Below are positions 43,792 through 52,594 of a DNA stretch of 64,000 bases, piece after piece. Numbering within the stretch: position 1 is the first letter of the stretch; each line of letters begins with the position of its first letter. A program made the translations under genes and the position numbers. Origin of the DNA: Bacteroides intestinalis (lineage in GTDB: Bacteria > Bacteroidota > Bacteroidia > Bacteroidales > Bacteroidaceae); contig NZ_QRZF01000023.1 of assembly GCF_003464595.1 (NCBI RefSeq), positions 1 to 64,000 on the forward strand, in the 5' to 3' direction. The notes under the pieces were generated by a model. The model worked only from the letters and a program-made list of their open reading frames with translations. It had not been told where the DNA came from and made no database searches.

Positions 43792-44697
43792 ATGAAAAGA
43801 TTAATCTCCATAAGTTTATTCCTATGCCTGCTGCTATCCATGCAGGCACAGAAGGTCTATACTACAGACAATATCCCCAAAGTACATCTTCAGAACAAAA
43901 TGCGCTATGTCTGCAATCCGGACGACATCCTCTCTCAGGCTGCCTGTGACAGCATCGACCGTATGCTGTATGCATTGGAACAACAGACCGGCATTGAGAC
44001 AGTAGTTGCCGTAGTTCCGTCTATCGGCAATGATGATTGCTTTGACTTTGCACACCGCCTGCTCAATGAATGGGGTGTGGGAAAGAAAGGAAAGAATAAT
44101 GGTCTGGTCATTCTTCTGGTGACCGACCAGCGCTGCATCCAGTTCTACACAGGTTATGGACTGGAAGGAGATCTGCCCGATGCCATCTGTAAACGTATCC
44201 AGACGCGCGACATGATTCCTTATCTGAAAGATGGTAACTGGGATGCGGGTATGGTTGCCGGTGTGCGTGCCGTATGCGGCAGACTGGACGGTAGCATGGT
44301 GAATGATACAGATGATGAAGAAGACATTTCCTTCTTCGGCATTCTGGCAGCAGTTATCGGATTCTTTGTTGTTGCCGGAGGAATCGGCTGGATGGCGGCA
44401 CGTGCCGCAAGCAAATGCCCCAACTGCGGACAGCATAAATTGCAACGTACCAGCAGCAAAGTGGTTTCACGGATCAACGGAGTAAAAACGGAAGATGTTA
44501 CCTACACTTGCCGCAACTGCGGACACAAGGTAGTACGCCGCAAACAGTCGTATGATGAAAACTATCGCGGAGGTGGCGGAGGAGGTCCGGTCATCTTTGG
44601 CGGTGGTGGAGGCTTCGGCGGAGGAGGCGGTGGCTTCAGCGGAGGCAGCTTCGGTGGAGGTATGGGAGGTGGCGGAGGTGCCGGTTCCCGATTCTGA
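43792..44697 (+). CDS. TPM-domain membrane protein (YgcG-like)
   Basis: The 301-residue protein has a signal peptide, a TPM domain at about 35-155 (DSIDRMLYALEQQTGIETVVAVVPSIG … LVILLVTDQRCIQFYTGYGLEGDLPD), a membrane helix, a zinc-ribbon-like part with CPNCGQHK and CRNCGHK, and a glycine-rich tail. TPM proteins often accompany LemA, and lemA follows 49 bases later. Their joint role in membrane upkeep is not settled. Confidence 0.85.
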   Translation: MKRLISISLFLCLLLSMQAQKVYTTDNIPKVHLQNKMRYVCNPDDILSQAACDSIDRMLYALEQQTGIETVVAVVPSIGNDDCFDFAHRLLNEWGVGKKGKNNGLVILLVTDQRCIQFYTGYGLEGDLPDAICKRIQTRDMIPYLKDGNWDAGMVAGVRAVCGRLDGSMVNDTDDEEDISFFGILAAVIGFFVVAGGIGWMAARAASKCPNCGQHKLQRTSSKVVSRINGVKTEDVTYTCRNCGHKVVRRKQSYDENYRGGGGGGPVIFGGGGGFGGGGGGFSGGSFGGGMGGGGGAGSRF

Positions 44698-44746
44698 TGC
44701 ACCGCAGAAATATATAAATTGTATAATCATTTAATAAAAGAAAAGT

Positions 44747-45328
44747 ATGAAGAAATCAACTATTATCATTCTTGTTGTTTTAGCTCTCCTCGTCATTTGG
44801 GGTGTCACTGGTTATAACGGACTGGTAACTATGGATGAAAACGTAAGCGGACAATGGTCAAACGTTGAAACACAATATCAACGCCGTGCCGACTTGATTC
44901 CGAATCTGGTTAGTACGGTAAAAGGATACGCTTCTCATGAAAAAGAAACTCTGGAGGGTGTGGTAGAGGCTCGCAGCCAGGCTACTCAAATTAAAGTAGA
45001 TGCGAATGATCTGACTCCGGAAAAGTTGGCTGAATACCAGAAAGCTCAAGGTGCGGTAACTTCTGCATTGGGTAAGTTGCTTGCCATTACTGAGAACTAC
45101 CCCGACTTGAAAGCAAACCAGAATTTCCTGGAACTGCAAGCTCAATTGGAAGGTACTGAAAACCGTATCAACGTGGCACGTACCAACTTCAACAATGCAG
45201 CAAAGAACTTCAATACTGCCATCCGCCGCTTCCCGAAGAACATTCTTGCAAGTCTGTTCGGTTTCGAAAAGCGTGCTTACTTTGAAGCTTCCGAAGGAGC
45301 TGAAACAGCACCGCAGGTACAGTTCTAA
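44747..45328 (+). CDS. lemA: LemA-family protein
   Basis: The 193-residue protein has one N-terminal membrane helix (5-22) and the long helical LemA domain with WSNVETQYQRRADLIPNLVSTVKGYASHE and ENRINVARTNFNNAAKNFN. It is co-oriented with the TPM protein, and the two are a known pairing. A strong hairpin terminator follows. Confidence 0.92.
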   Translation: MKKSTIIILVVLALLVIWGVTGYNGLVTMDENVSGQWSNVETQYQRRADLIPNLVSTVKGYASHEKETLEGVVEARSQATQIKVDANDLTPEKLAEYQKAQGAVTSALGKLLAITENYPDLKANQNFLELQAQLEGTENRINVARTNFNNAAKNFNTAIRRFPKNILASLFGFEKRAYFEASEGAETAPQVQF

Positions 45329-45368
45329 ATAAGTATATCCCTACCGTAACAAACGGTTCTATAAAAAA

Positions 45369-45440
45369 CAAGTACCCCTTCCACCCATCGGGAACTCCGA
45401 TCTATTCGAGTTTCCAGGGTGGAAGGGGTACTTGCTTTTT
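45369..45440. terminator. 18-bp-stem terminator serving both strands
   Basis: CAAGTACCCCTTCCACCC (45369-45386) and its exact complement (45417-45434) form the stem, with a small inner hairpin ATCGG/CCGAT. CTTTTTG follows on the + strand and TGTTTTTT on the - strand, so it can end both lemA and the convergent membrane-protein gene. Confidence 0.85.
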
Positions 45441-45449
45441 GAAAGATGA

Positions 45450-46010
45450 CTACTGCAAATCCGTTATTGCCTCTTTCAATTCTTTTATCCCGCTCCATGC
45501 TTTGAGGAACAAACGAATTCCTATCAGCGTTCCTACGACAAGACCAGTCCAGGCACCTATCAATATATAACGATCCCCCATTTGGGACATATCCCATATC
45601 ATACTTGCCAGTAAAGGTACGGCACACAACACACTCACAGCTATCCCCACTTTGAAAGACATCCGGAAACGACTCTCCGCCAGACACACTTCACGCACAG
45701 TCATCTTCAGGCAATCAATCTTCCTTAACAGCAACATCCATGTGAATTGCCGGGCTATTATCACAGCTACAAACAGAAACAACAGCACCCACGTTGACAT
45801 GCTAAAATCACACATCTGATTATGAACAATATACCAGCAAAAAAAAGGTAAACAGATCACTACAATCGTAAATCGACGCAACACACGATCCTGTACCTGC
45901 TTTACTTTACTGACCACCTTATTATTTAATTGCTGGCGCTGGTCCATTTCCAGGCGTCCGAGCCTTTCTTCCATGATATTCCAATTTTGTTTTAATTCTT
46001 CCAGTTCCAT
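45450..46010 (-). CDS. Membrane protein paired with sigma factor
   Basis: The 186-residue protein has a coiled N-terminal region (EELKQNWNIMEERLGRLEMDQRQQL) and four membrane helices between about 48 and 170. It starts 13 bases after the ECF sigma gene, the place of an anti-sigma factor. The cytosolic coil could hold the sigma factor, but no ZAS zinc motif is present. Function is inferred from position. Confidence 0.65.
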   Translation of the reverse strand: MELEELKQNWNIMEERLGRLEMDQRQQLNNKVVSKVKQVQDRVLRRFTIVVICLPFFCWYIVHNQMCDFSMSTWVLLFLFVAVIIARQFTWMLLLRKIDCLKMTVREVCLAESRFRMSFKVGIAVSVLCAVPLLASMIWDMSQMGDRYILIGAWTGLVVGTLIGIRLFLKAWSGIKELKEAITDLQ

Positions 46011-46023
46011 AATCTGTTTTATT

Positions 46024-46512
46024 TTAGCTATTCGCTTGTTTTGTAAGTTTATCCTTAATTCGTTTCAATCTTGAAGCTACGGTATTGCGCGGCACGCCGA
46101 CAATTTCCGCAATCTCTTCGTAAGAATTTTCATCCAGCCACAGCAAGATGACGGCACGTTCAAACTTATCCAGTCCCGCAATGAGGCGATACATCTCTTT
46201 CAAGCGTTTGGTCGTTTCACTATCTTCTGCTTCCAAACCGTAGAGGGAATCCAAGGAAGTATGCTCGCCCCGGCGTTGCTGCTGGCGATAGAAGGAGATA
46301 CAGGTATTCAATCCCACGCGGTAAATCCACGAAGAAGGTTTACCCTTTCCTTCATAACCCTCGAAGCCTTTCCAAAGGTTTATTACTACATCCTGGTAGA
46401 GATCTTTAAAATTATCTCCATCCGTTGCATACATGTAGCAGATTTTATAGATCACTCGCTTGTATTCCTCGATGAGGGAAGTGAACTGTTTTTCCTTATT
46501 ATTCTGTTCCAT
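46024..46512 (-). CDS. ECF-type sigma-70 factor
   Basis: The 162-residue protein has region 2 (YKRVIYKICYMYATDGDNFKDLYQDVVINLWKGFEGYEGKGKPSSWIYRVGLNTCISFYR) and region 4 (EIAEIVGVPRNTVASRLKRIKDKL). The frame is open for 63 more codons, but that part encodes the 11-bp repeat cluster, so the ATG at 46510-46512 is used. It heads an operon with the four-helix membrane protein. Confidence 0.9.
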   Translation of the reverse strand: MEQNNKEKQFTSLIEEYKRVIYKICYMYATDGDNFKDLYQDVVINLWKGFEGYEGKGKPSSWIYRVGLNTCISFYRQQQRRGEHTSLDSLYGLEAEDSETTKRLKEMYRLIAGLDKFERAVILLWLDENSYEEIAEIVGVPRNTVASRLKRIKDKLTKQANS

Positions 46513-46608
46513 CTTAAGATAGTCTTTTATACATAAGACGCCCGATTTGGATATTAGTTGCAAAAGGGAAGAAAAAAACAAATTAAAGCTGTTTTCACGT
46601 TCAGAATT

Positions 46609-46700
46609 TGCCATCTTTCGCCACCGCATTGGCAAAGTTCTGCCATCATGCTGGCAAAGCCTTGCCATCGAAGTGGCAAAGTATTGCCAATGCGGTGGCA
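46609..46700. repeat. 11-bp-periodic alternating TGCCA/TGGCA array
   Basis: TGCCA and TGGCA alternate at 46630, 46641, 46652, 46663, 46674, 46685 and 46696, every step exactly 11 bp, with a further TGCCA at 46609 and a GCCA at 46620. The ends 46620-46635 and 46684-46699 are perfect 16-bp complements. The array lies upstream of the sigma-factor gene. Confidence 0.9.
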
Positions 46701-46804
46701 AAAGATAGACAACTCACTTAGAGTCCACTGTTCAGTAGGATTAGTTACAAAGATTTTATAGTTTATTTCTACCCCACTCTATATATACTCTTACATAAAA
46801 AATG

Positions 46805-46812
46805 TATCTTTG
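46805..46812 (+). promoter_or_regulatory. Promoter upstream of the 6S-like RNA
   Basis: TATCTTTG followed by TGG predicts transcription from about 46818, some 45 bases before the base of the rod-like RNA. Confidence 0.55.
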
Positions 46813-46864
46813 TGGCGTATTTCTTTCATAGGAAAGAGATATATTTTGCGATTTGGAGATATCA

Positions 46865-47035
46865 TTTTATTATTCGTAACTTCTAAAATCTGGTAAATTT
46901 CTACAAGAGCGAATAATAAGTGGAAGTCTCCACGTCTGGGCTGCGTATAACTTTGTTATATACACTCTGGCGTGGGGCTATTACTTATTATTTTCTTGAC
47001 GGGTTTACCAGAGCCTTGGAGTTGAATAATAATGT
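46865..47035 (+). ncRNA. ssrS: Probable 6S RNA
   Basis: The segment folds end to end into one rod: TTATTATTC (46867-46875) with GAATAATAA (47024-47032), TCTGGTAAA (46889-46897) with TTTACCAGA (47004-47012), AATAATAAGT (46912-46921) with ACTTATTATT (46983-46992), CCACG (46930-46934) with CGTGG (46971-46975), then a terminal hairpin with GTATAAC. Unpaired bulges in the middle and a length near 170-190 nt fit 6S RNA, which mimics an open promoter and binds RNA polymerase. SRP RNA motifs are absent. Confidence 0.6.
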
Positions 47036-47112
47036 TAATAGTTCCCACGTCTCTTATTTTATAGTCAGAGAAATAGGAACACACGACTAACCCTTAAAAA
47101 ACTTATAACACG

Positions 47113-47337
47113 ATGAATGAACCTCTTACCTGCTCCTGTCAGATGAAAACCGACTTAGAAAACTCAGCCGATGCATTTTCTTTTTTCAAAGAGAACTACC
47201 CTTTATCCAGTATTACGAATAATCTGAATACACTTTCCAAGCAAGAACTGCGCTGTGCTTGTTGCTTGATGGGGACTGTCTTAACAGGAATATCCCAGAA
47301 GAAAACAATTTGGGAACGATTGAAAGTAAAGAAGTAA
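47113..47337 (+). CDS. Hypothetical small cysteine-rich protein
   Basis: The 74-residue protein contains CSC near the N-terminus and CACC at about 49-52, with a basic tail. I do not recognise the family. It lies just downstream of the 6S-like RNA on the same strand and is followed by a perfect terminator, which supports expression. Confidence 0.5.
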   Translation: MNEPLTCSCQMKTDLENSADAFSFFKENYPLSSITNNLNTLSKQELRCACCLMGTVLTGISQKKTIWERLKVKK

Positions 47338-47343
47338 TATTCG

Positions 47344-47367
47344 AAAAAGAGAATGAATTCTCTTTTT
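47344..47367 (+). terminator. Terminator before purM
   Basis: AAAAAGAGAA and TTCTCTTTTT pair perfectly over a TGAA loop, giving a 10-bp stem with a built-in T run. Confidence 0.7.
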
Positions 47368-47391
47368 ACTCATAAAATCGAGATTTTGCAC

Positions 47392-47399
47392 TATCTTTG
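47392..47399 (+). promoter_or_regulatory. Promoter of the purM-prfA operon
   Basis: TATCTTTG (followed by C) gives a leader of about 24 bases before the ATG at 47429. Confidence 0.65.
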
Positions 47400-47428
47400 C
47401 ACATTCAATTGAAAAAACATATCAACTC

Positions 47429-48598
47429 ATGAGTAACCAAAGATACATGATGCGCGGTGTCAGCGCTTCTAAAGAAGATGTGCACAATGCCATCAAGAAC
47501 ATCGACAAAGGTATTTTTCCGCAGGCTTTCTGCAAAATTATCCCTGACATTTTGGGCGGTGACCCGGAGTATTGCAACATTATGCACGCCGACGGTGCAG
47601 GCACGAAGTCCTCATTGGCTTATATGTACTGGAAAGAAACAGGTGATCTTTCTGTTTGGAAAGGCATCGCACAGGATGCACTGATTATGAATATCGACGA
47701 CCTGCTCTGCGTAGGTGCAGTAGATAATATCCTGGTTTCTTCTACCATCGGACGCAACAAACTCCTCATTCCGGGAGAAGTAATCTCCGCCATCATCAAC
47801 GGTACGGACGAATTGCTCGCCGAGCTCCGCGAAATGGGTGTAGGCGTATATGCCACTGGCGGTGAAACTGCCGATGTAGGCGACTTGGTGCGTACCATCA
47901 TCGTAGACAGTACCGTAACTTGCCGCATGAAGCGCAGTGATGTGATTGATAATGCCAATATCCGTCCGGGCGATGTAATTGTAGGCTTGGCTTCTTACGG
48001 ACAGGCTACTTACGAAAAGGAATATAACGGTGGTATGGGCAGCAACGGACTGACCAGCGCCCGTCATGATGTATTCTCCAAATATCTGGCAGAGAAATAT
48101 CCCGAAAGTTATGACAAGGCAGTGCCCGAAGAACTGGTTTACTCCGGTGGTCTGAAACTGACGGATGCCGTAGAAGACAGCCCGCTGGATGCAGGCAAAT
48201 TGGTACTCTCCCCTACCCGCACGTATGCGCCGGTAGTGAAGAAGTTGCTGGATGCACTTCGCCCTGAAATTCACGGTATGGTACACTGTTCGGGTGGTGC
48301 ACAGACGAAAGTGTTGCACTTTATAGGTGACAATTGTCGCGTGATTAAGGATAATCTGTTCCCTGTTCCTCCTTTGTTCAAAACGATTAAAGAGCAGAGC
48401 AATACGGACTGGGCAGAGATGTACAAGGTATTCAATATGGGACACCGCCTTGAAGTATATCTGTCGCCCGAACATGCCGAGGAAGTAATTGCCATTAGCA
48501 AGAGCTTCGGCATCGATGCACAGATTGTTGGACGTATTGAAGAAAGCAACCAGAAAGAACTGATTATCAATAGTGAGTTCGGAGAATTCAAATACTAA
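47429..48598 (+). CDS. purM: AIR synthetase PurM
   Basis: PurM closes FGAM to aminoimidazole ribonucleotide in purine synthesis (EC 6.3.3.1). The 389-residue protein has HADGAGTKSSLAY, AQDALIMNIDDLLCVGA, GVYATGGETADVGD and MGHRLEVYL. It is the longer form common in Bacteroidetes. A small membrane-protein gene and prfA follow closely. Confidence 0.92.
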   Translation: MSNQRYMMRGVSASKEDVHNAIKNIDKGIFPQAFCKIIPDILGGDPEYCNIMHADGAGTKSSLAYMYWKETGDLSVWKGIAQDALIMNIDDLLCVGAVDNILVSSTIGRNKLLIPGEVISAIINGTDELLAELREMGVGVYATGGETADVGDLVRTIIVDSTVTCRMKRSDVIDNANIRPGDVIVGLASYGQATYEKEYNGGMGSNGLTSARHDVFSKYLAEKYPESYDKAVPEELVYSGGLKLTDAVEDSPLDAGKLVLSPTRTYAPVVKKLLDALRPEIHGMVHCSGGAQTKVLHFIGDNCRVIKDNLFPVPPLFKTIKEQSNTDWAEMYKVFNMGHRLEVYLSPEHAEEVIAISKSFGIDAQIVGRIEESNQKELIINSEFGEFKY

Positions 48599-48603
48599 AT
48601 TCA

Positions 48604-48807
48604 ATGAAGAAACTGATTTATATCTTATGCTGCCTCTTCTGCCTTTTCATCACCGTAGATATGGGGTATGATACGTGGGAACAGTTATCAGCGAAACCAT
48701 TTTCTTTCAGGCTGTTCATGCGTATACTTGCATTGTTGGGTTGGTGTGTCATAACTTATGGCGTTGCCACCCGGAGATATGGATGGGTACAAAAACTTTG
48801 CAAATAA
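48604..48807 (+). CDS. Small two-helix membrane protein
   Basis: The 67-residue protein has two hydrophobic segments (about 5-20 and 38-55) and a basic end. No family is recognised. It lies between purM (5 bases) and prfA (5 bases) in one operon and is probably translated with them. Confidence 0.55.
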   Translation: MKKLIYILCCLFCLFITVDMGYDTWEQLSAKPFSFRLFMRILALLGWCVITYGVATRRYGWVQKLCK

Positions 48808-48812
48808 AATAA

Positions 48813-49925
48813 ATGGCAGACAACAATACCATATTAGAGAAACTCGAAGGGCTTGTTGCCCGCTTCGAAGAAGTATCGACGCTGATTACAGACCCGGCAG
48901 TGATTGCCGACCAGAAGCGTTACGTTAAGCTCACCAAAGAGTATAAAGAACTGGGCGACCTGATGGAGGCCCGTAAAGAATATATCCAGGTGCTGAACGG
49001 CATCGAGGAAGCCAAAGAGATCATCTCCAATGAAGCAGACCCGGAGATGCGGGAAATGGCACGCGAAGAATTGGATGCCTGTCAGGCACGCCAGCCGGAA
49101 TTGGAAGAGCATATCAAACTCCTCCTCGTACCTGCCGACCCGCAGGACAGCAAGAACGCCATCCTCGAAATTCGTGGAGGTACAGGCGGTGACGAAGCCG
49201 CTATCTTTGCCGGAGACCTTTTCCGCATGTACACCAAATATTGCGAAACAAAAGGCTGGAAGATGGAAATATCCAGTGTCAACGAAGGCGCGGCAGGCGG
49301 ATTCAAGGAAATCATTTGCAGCGTTACGGGCGACAATGTATACGGAACATTGAAATATGAATCGGGTGTACACCGCGTACAGCGTGTTCCGGCTACTGAA
49401 ACTCAGGGGCGTGTGCATACTTCCGCCGCATCCGTAGCCGTGCTACCCGAAGCCGAAGAGTTCGATGTAGTGATTAATGAAGGCGAAATCAAATGGGATA
49501 CTTTCCGAAGTGGCGGTGCCGGCGGACAGAATGTAAATAAAGTTGAGTCCGGTGTACGTCTGCGCTATGTATGGAGAAATCCAAACACCGGTGCTTCCGA
49601 AGAAATCCTGATTGAGTGTACCGAAACACGCGACCAACCGAAGAATAAAGAGCGTGCCCTCTCACGTCTGCGTACCTTTATTTACGACAAGGAACATCAG
49701 AAATATCTGGACGATATTGCCTCCAAGCGAAAGACAATGGTATCTACCGGAGACCGCTCCGCTAAAATCCGTACCTACAACTATCCGCAAGGACGCATCA
49801 CCGACCATCGTATCAACTATACCATCTATAACCTCTCCGCCTTTATGGACGGTGACATTCAGGACTGTATCGACCACCTGATTGTAGCGGAAAATGCAGA
49901 ACGTCTGAAAGAAAGCGAACTGTAA
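48813..49925 (+). CDS. prfA: Peptide chain release factor 1
   Basis: The 370-residue protein ends translation at UAA and UAG. It has the PAT codon-reading tripeptide at 193-195 and GGQ at 237-239 in the GAGGQNVNK loop. Length is normal. It offers a full-length comparison for the shortened PrfH at 9489. Confidence 0.96.
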   Translation: MADNNTILEKLEGLVARFEEVSTLITDPAVIADQKRYVKLTKEYKELGDLMEARKEYIQVLNGIEEAKEIISNEADPEMREMAREELDACQARQPELEEHIKLLLVPADPQDSKNAILEIRGGTGGDEAAIFAGDLFRMYTKYCETKGWKMEISSVNEGAAGGFKEIICSVTGDNVYGTLKYESGVHRVQRVPATETQGRVHTSAASVAVLPEAEEFDVVINEGEIKWDTFRSGGAGGQNVNKVESGVRLRYVWRNPNTGASEEILIECTETRDQPKNKERALSRLRTFIYDKEHQKYLDDIASKRKTMVSTGDRSAKIRTYNYPQGRITDHRINYTIYNLSAFMDGDIQDCIDHLIVAENAERLKESEL

Positions 49926-49950
49926 ACCAATAGGTTAAGAAGCAGAGCGA

Positions 49951-51702
49951 ATGAAAGGACAGCTACTACATAAAGTATTTCATACCCTGACGGAAGCGTT
50001 TCAAAATTGCCTGAGGCGCTTTCCTTCTACAGTATGTTTTGTCCTTGCACTTACCGTCTATTTAGTCTATCTGGTAGCTACCGACCTGGATGATGACAGG
50101 AAGCTGGTGATGGTTCTGGGTTACTATTTTTCTATCGGTACGTTGCTCTCACTCACTCTCCACCTGTGGAGCGAAGAGATAAAGAGCAAGATAAAAGGAG
50201 TGATCGTACATATAGTAATGCACGTATTGCTGATTGCCGATGCGGTGTACCTCTACAGCCTTTCACCGGAACAGTCGCTTACCGAAATAGGCATAGCTCA
50301 CGGAGCCGCTATCCTGGCACTGTGGCTTTCGGCTTTCTTCCTTTCATTCATCAAAGAAAAGAATGACATTCCAAGCTGGAACTTCACTTCATACACGGTT
50401 GGTGCTTTTGTCACGGCCAATGTGGTGGGGCTTATCATGAGCGGTGGAATCAGTCTGCTGGTGTTCTCGCTTCGCCAACTCTTCAACGTGGATGTAAGTT
50501 GGAATTGTTATCTGTATATTCTTATTATATGTAGTGTATTGCTTCCGATGTTGCTCTTCCTTGGCATGTTGCCCAAAGATGAACAAAAACATAACCGGGA
50601 GCCGCAACCATCGGAGTTCCTGAACGGAACGATACATTTTCTCTTTCTCCCGCTCATGGCAGGATACCTCCTCGTGCTTTATGTCTATGCAGCCCGCATA
50701 TTTATCAGTTGGGAACTGCCCACAGGCTGGGTATCCTGGCTCGTGGTAGCACTGATGGCAGGATGTATCGCCATTGAATTCGGGTTGTATCCCGTGCGTA
50801 TTCAGGAGAAGAAACCTATAAACGAATGGATTGCGCGTTGGTTACCCGCTTTGGTATTGCCGATGCTGGTACTGATGACAATCGGCATTATACGCCGCTT
50901 CAACGATTACGGCGTTACCATCAATCGCCTTTACCTTATAACTCTCAACATCTGGTGCTACATTGTTTGTATCGGACTCTTCTTCACTAAAGCCCGGCGC
51001 ATCAGTTGGATACCGATTTCGTTCTCCATCCTCTTTCTGCTAACTTCGGCACTGCCAGTCAATTATGCAAGTATCACCCGGAATATCATGCGCAGCAGCG
51101 TAGAGAAAGAGCTGAAACGCACTAATTTAAAACTACCACTCACCCGTGAACAATACGATGACTGGATGGAATCGCTCCCGGCAGAAACGGCAGTGCAAGT
51201 AAACGACAAGTTCAGATATCTGCGCAACTGGTTCGGACGGAAAAGTATAGCCGACCTTGTGGACAAGGATGCCTCATTCTATTCTTCTAAAAATTACGGT
51301 ACTACCGATACAACAGACGATTCCGATTCCTTTGTATCATACAGCGGCAAGAGTTCACATCAAGTCAGCATCCAGATACCGGACGGATACCATCAGTTCA
51401 TAGCCATACCGGATGGAGATATACAGGACAGATACTTCCACATACCATACGACTATCTGGAAACAGGAATACTGCCTGTTCCTCTTACCACTCAGACTAA
51501 TAACAAGAACGATACGATCTTCATTGACCTGAAAACAATGGAGGCACTTGATAATCACAAATATAATCAAATGCCCCCTACCCGATTTAAGTGTAATTCC
51601 GACAGATGCCTTTTCATGCTTACAAGTTTCTCTCTGGATTACAATAAGAAAAGGAAAGATGCTCTCAGGTTACGCATAGAAGGCTACTTATTCAAGAAAT
51701 AA
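49951..51702 (+). CDS. DUF4153 membrane protein
   Basis: The 583-residue protein has about 12 membrane helices in the first 380 residues (DUF4153) and a soluble C-terminal domain of about 200 residues, probably outside the cytosol, with an Asp/Ser/Thr-rich linker near 450. Function is unknown. It starts 25 bases after prfA. Confidence 0.75.
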   Translation: MKGQLLHKVFHTLTEAFQNCLRRFPSTVCFVLALTVYLVYLVATDLDDDRKLVMVLGYYFSIGTLLSLTLHLWSEEIKSKIKGVIVHIVMHVLLIADAVYLYSLSPEQSLTEIGIAHGAAILALWLSAFFLSFIKEKNDIPSWNFTSYTVGAFVTANVVGLIMSGGISLLVFSLRQLFNVDVSWNCYLYILIICSVLLPMLLFLGMLPKDEQKHNREPQPSEFLNGTIHFLFLPLMAGYLLVLYVYAARIFISWELPTGWVSWLVVALMAGCIAIEFGLYPVRIQEKKPINEWIARWLPALVLPMLVLMTIGIIRRFNDYGVTINRLYLITLNIWCYIVCIGLFFTKARRISWIPISFSILFLLTSALPVNYASITRNIMRSSVEKELKRTNLKLPLTREQYDDWMESLPAETAVQVNDKFRYLRNWFGRKSIADLVDKDASFYSSKNYGTTDTTDDSDSFVSYSGKSSHQVSIQIPDGYHQFIAIPDGDIQDRYFHIPYDYLETGILPVPLTTQTNNKNDTIFIDLKTMEALDNHKYNQMPPTRFKCNSDRCLFMLTSFSLDYNKKRKDALRLRIEGYLFKK

Positions 51703-51738
51703 CCAAACGAATTATAAACAGATTAAATAGATTCAGTA

Positions 51739-52569
51739 ATGGATAAACAACAACTTTTTGAAAATATCAAGCGTAAGAAATCATTCCTCTGCGTAGGTCT
51801 GGATACAGACATCAAGAAAATCCCGGAACACTTGTTGAAAGAAGAAGATCCGATCTTCGCCTTCAATAAAGCCATCATCGACGCAACGGCTGACCTTTGC
51901 ATTGCCTACAAACCGAACCTCGCTTTCTATGAAAGTATGGGCGTGAAAGGCTGGATTGCTTTTGAAAAGACTGTGAAATATATTAAGGAAAACTATCCCG
52001 ACCAATTCATCATTGCCGATGCAAAGCGTGGTGACATTGGAAATACCTCTGCCATGTATGCCCGCACATTCTTCGACGAACTGGACATCGACTCTGTAAC
52101 CGTAGCCCCTTACATGGGTGAGGACAGTGTTACTCCGTTCCTGACTTATGAAGGCAAGTGGGTAATCCTCCTGGCACTGACAAGCAACAAAGGCTCCCAC
52201 GACTTCCAGTTGACGGAAGATCCCAACGGCGAACGCCTTTTCGAAAAAGTACTGCGCAAGTCTCAGGAATGGGGCAACGACGGACAGATGATGTATGTGG
52301 TAGGTGCCACACAAGGCCGTGCTTTCGAAGATATCCGCAAGATTGTTCCCAACCACTTCCTGCTTGTGCCGGGTGTAGGCGCACAGGGTGGCTCACTGGA
52401 AGAAGTTTGTAAGTATGGCATGAACTCCACTTGCGGACTGATTGTAAACTCCAGCCGTGGCATCATCTATGTGGATAAGACTGAAAAATTTGCAGAAGCT
52501 GCACGCAATGCCGCAAAGGAAGTGCAACAGCAGATGGCAGAACAGTTGAAGGGAGTGATTAACGCCTAA
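51739..52569 (+). CDS. pyrF: Orotidine 5'-phosphate decarboxylase
   Basis: The 276-residue enzyme makes UMP from OMP (EC 4.1.1.23). It is the long type-2 form, with [12 protein letters not shown] near the start, the catalytic [16 protein letters not shown] block and VPGVGAQGG. It is 36 bases after the DUF4153 gene. Confidence 0.95.
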   Translation: MDKQQLFENIKRKKSFLCVGLDTDIKKIPEHLLKEEDPIFAFNKAIIDATADLCIAYKPNLAFYESMGVKGWIAFEKTVKYIKENYPDQFIIADAKRGDIGNTSAMYARTFFDELDIDSVTVAPYMGEDSVTPFLTYEGKWVILLALTSNKGSHDFQLTEDPNGERLFEKVLRKSQEWGNDGQMMYVVGATQGRAFEDIRKIVPNHFLLVPGVGAQGGSLEEVCKYGMNSTCGLIVNSSRGIIYVDKTEKFAEAARNAAKEVQQQMAEQLKGVINA

Positions 52570-52594
52570 TCACTTACCCTTAATCACTAACAAC

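Larger units (their letters stand above)
46513..47112. other. 600-bp gap between sigma gene and small ORF
   Basis: The stretch holds the 11-bp-periodic repeat cluster (46609-46700), a promoter at 46805-46812, the 6S-like RNA (46865-47035) and a weaker hairpin at about 47041-47080. No protein gene is visible. Confidence 0.75.

Noticed and set aside
46865..47035. SRP (4.5S) RNA or tmRNA as identity of the rod-shaped RNA
   Set aside because: No GGAA-tetraloop SRP core, no tRNA-like ends and no tag reading frame are visible. The rod with central bulges fits 6S better.
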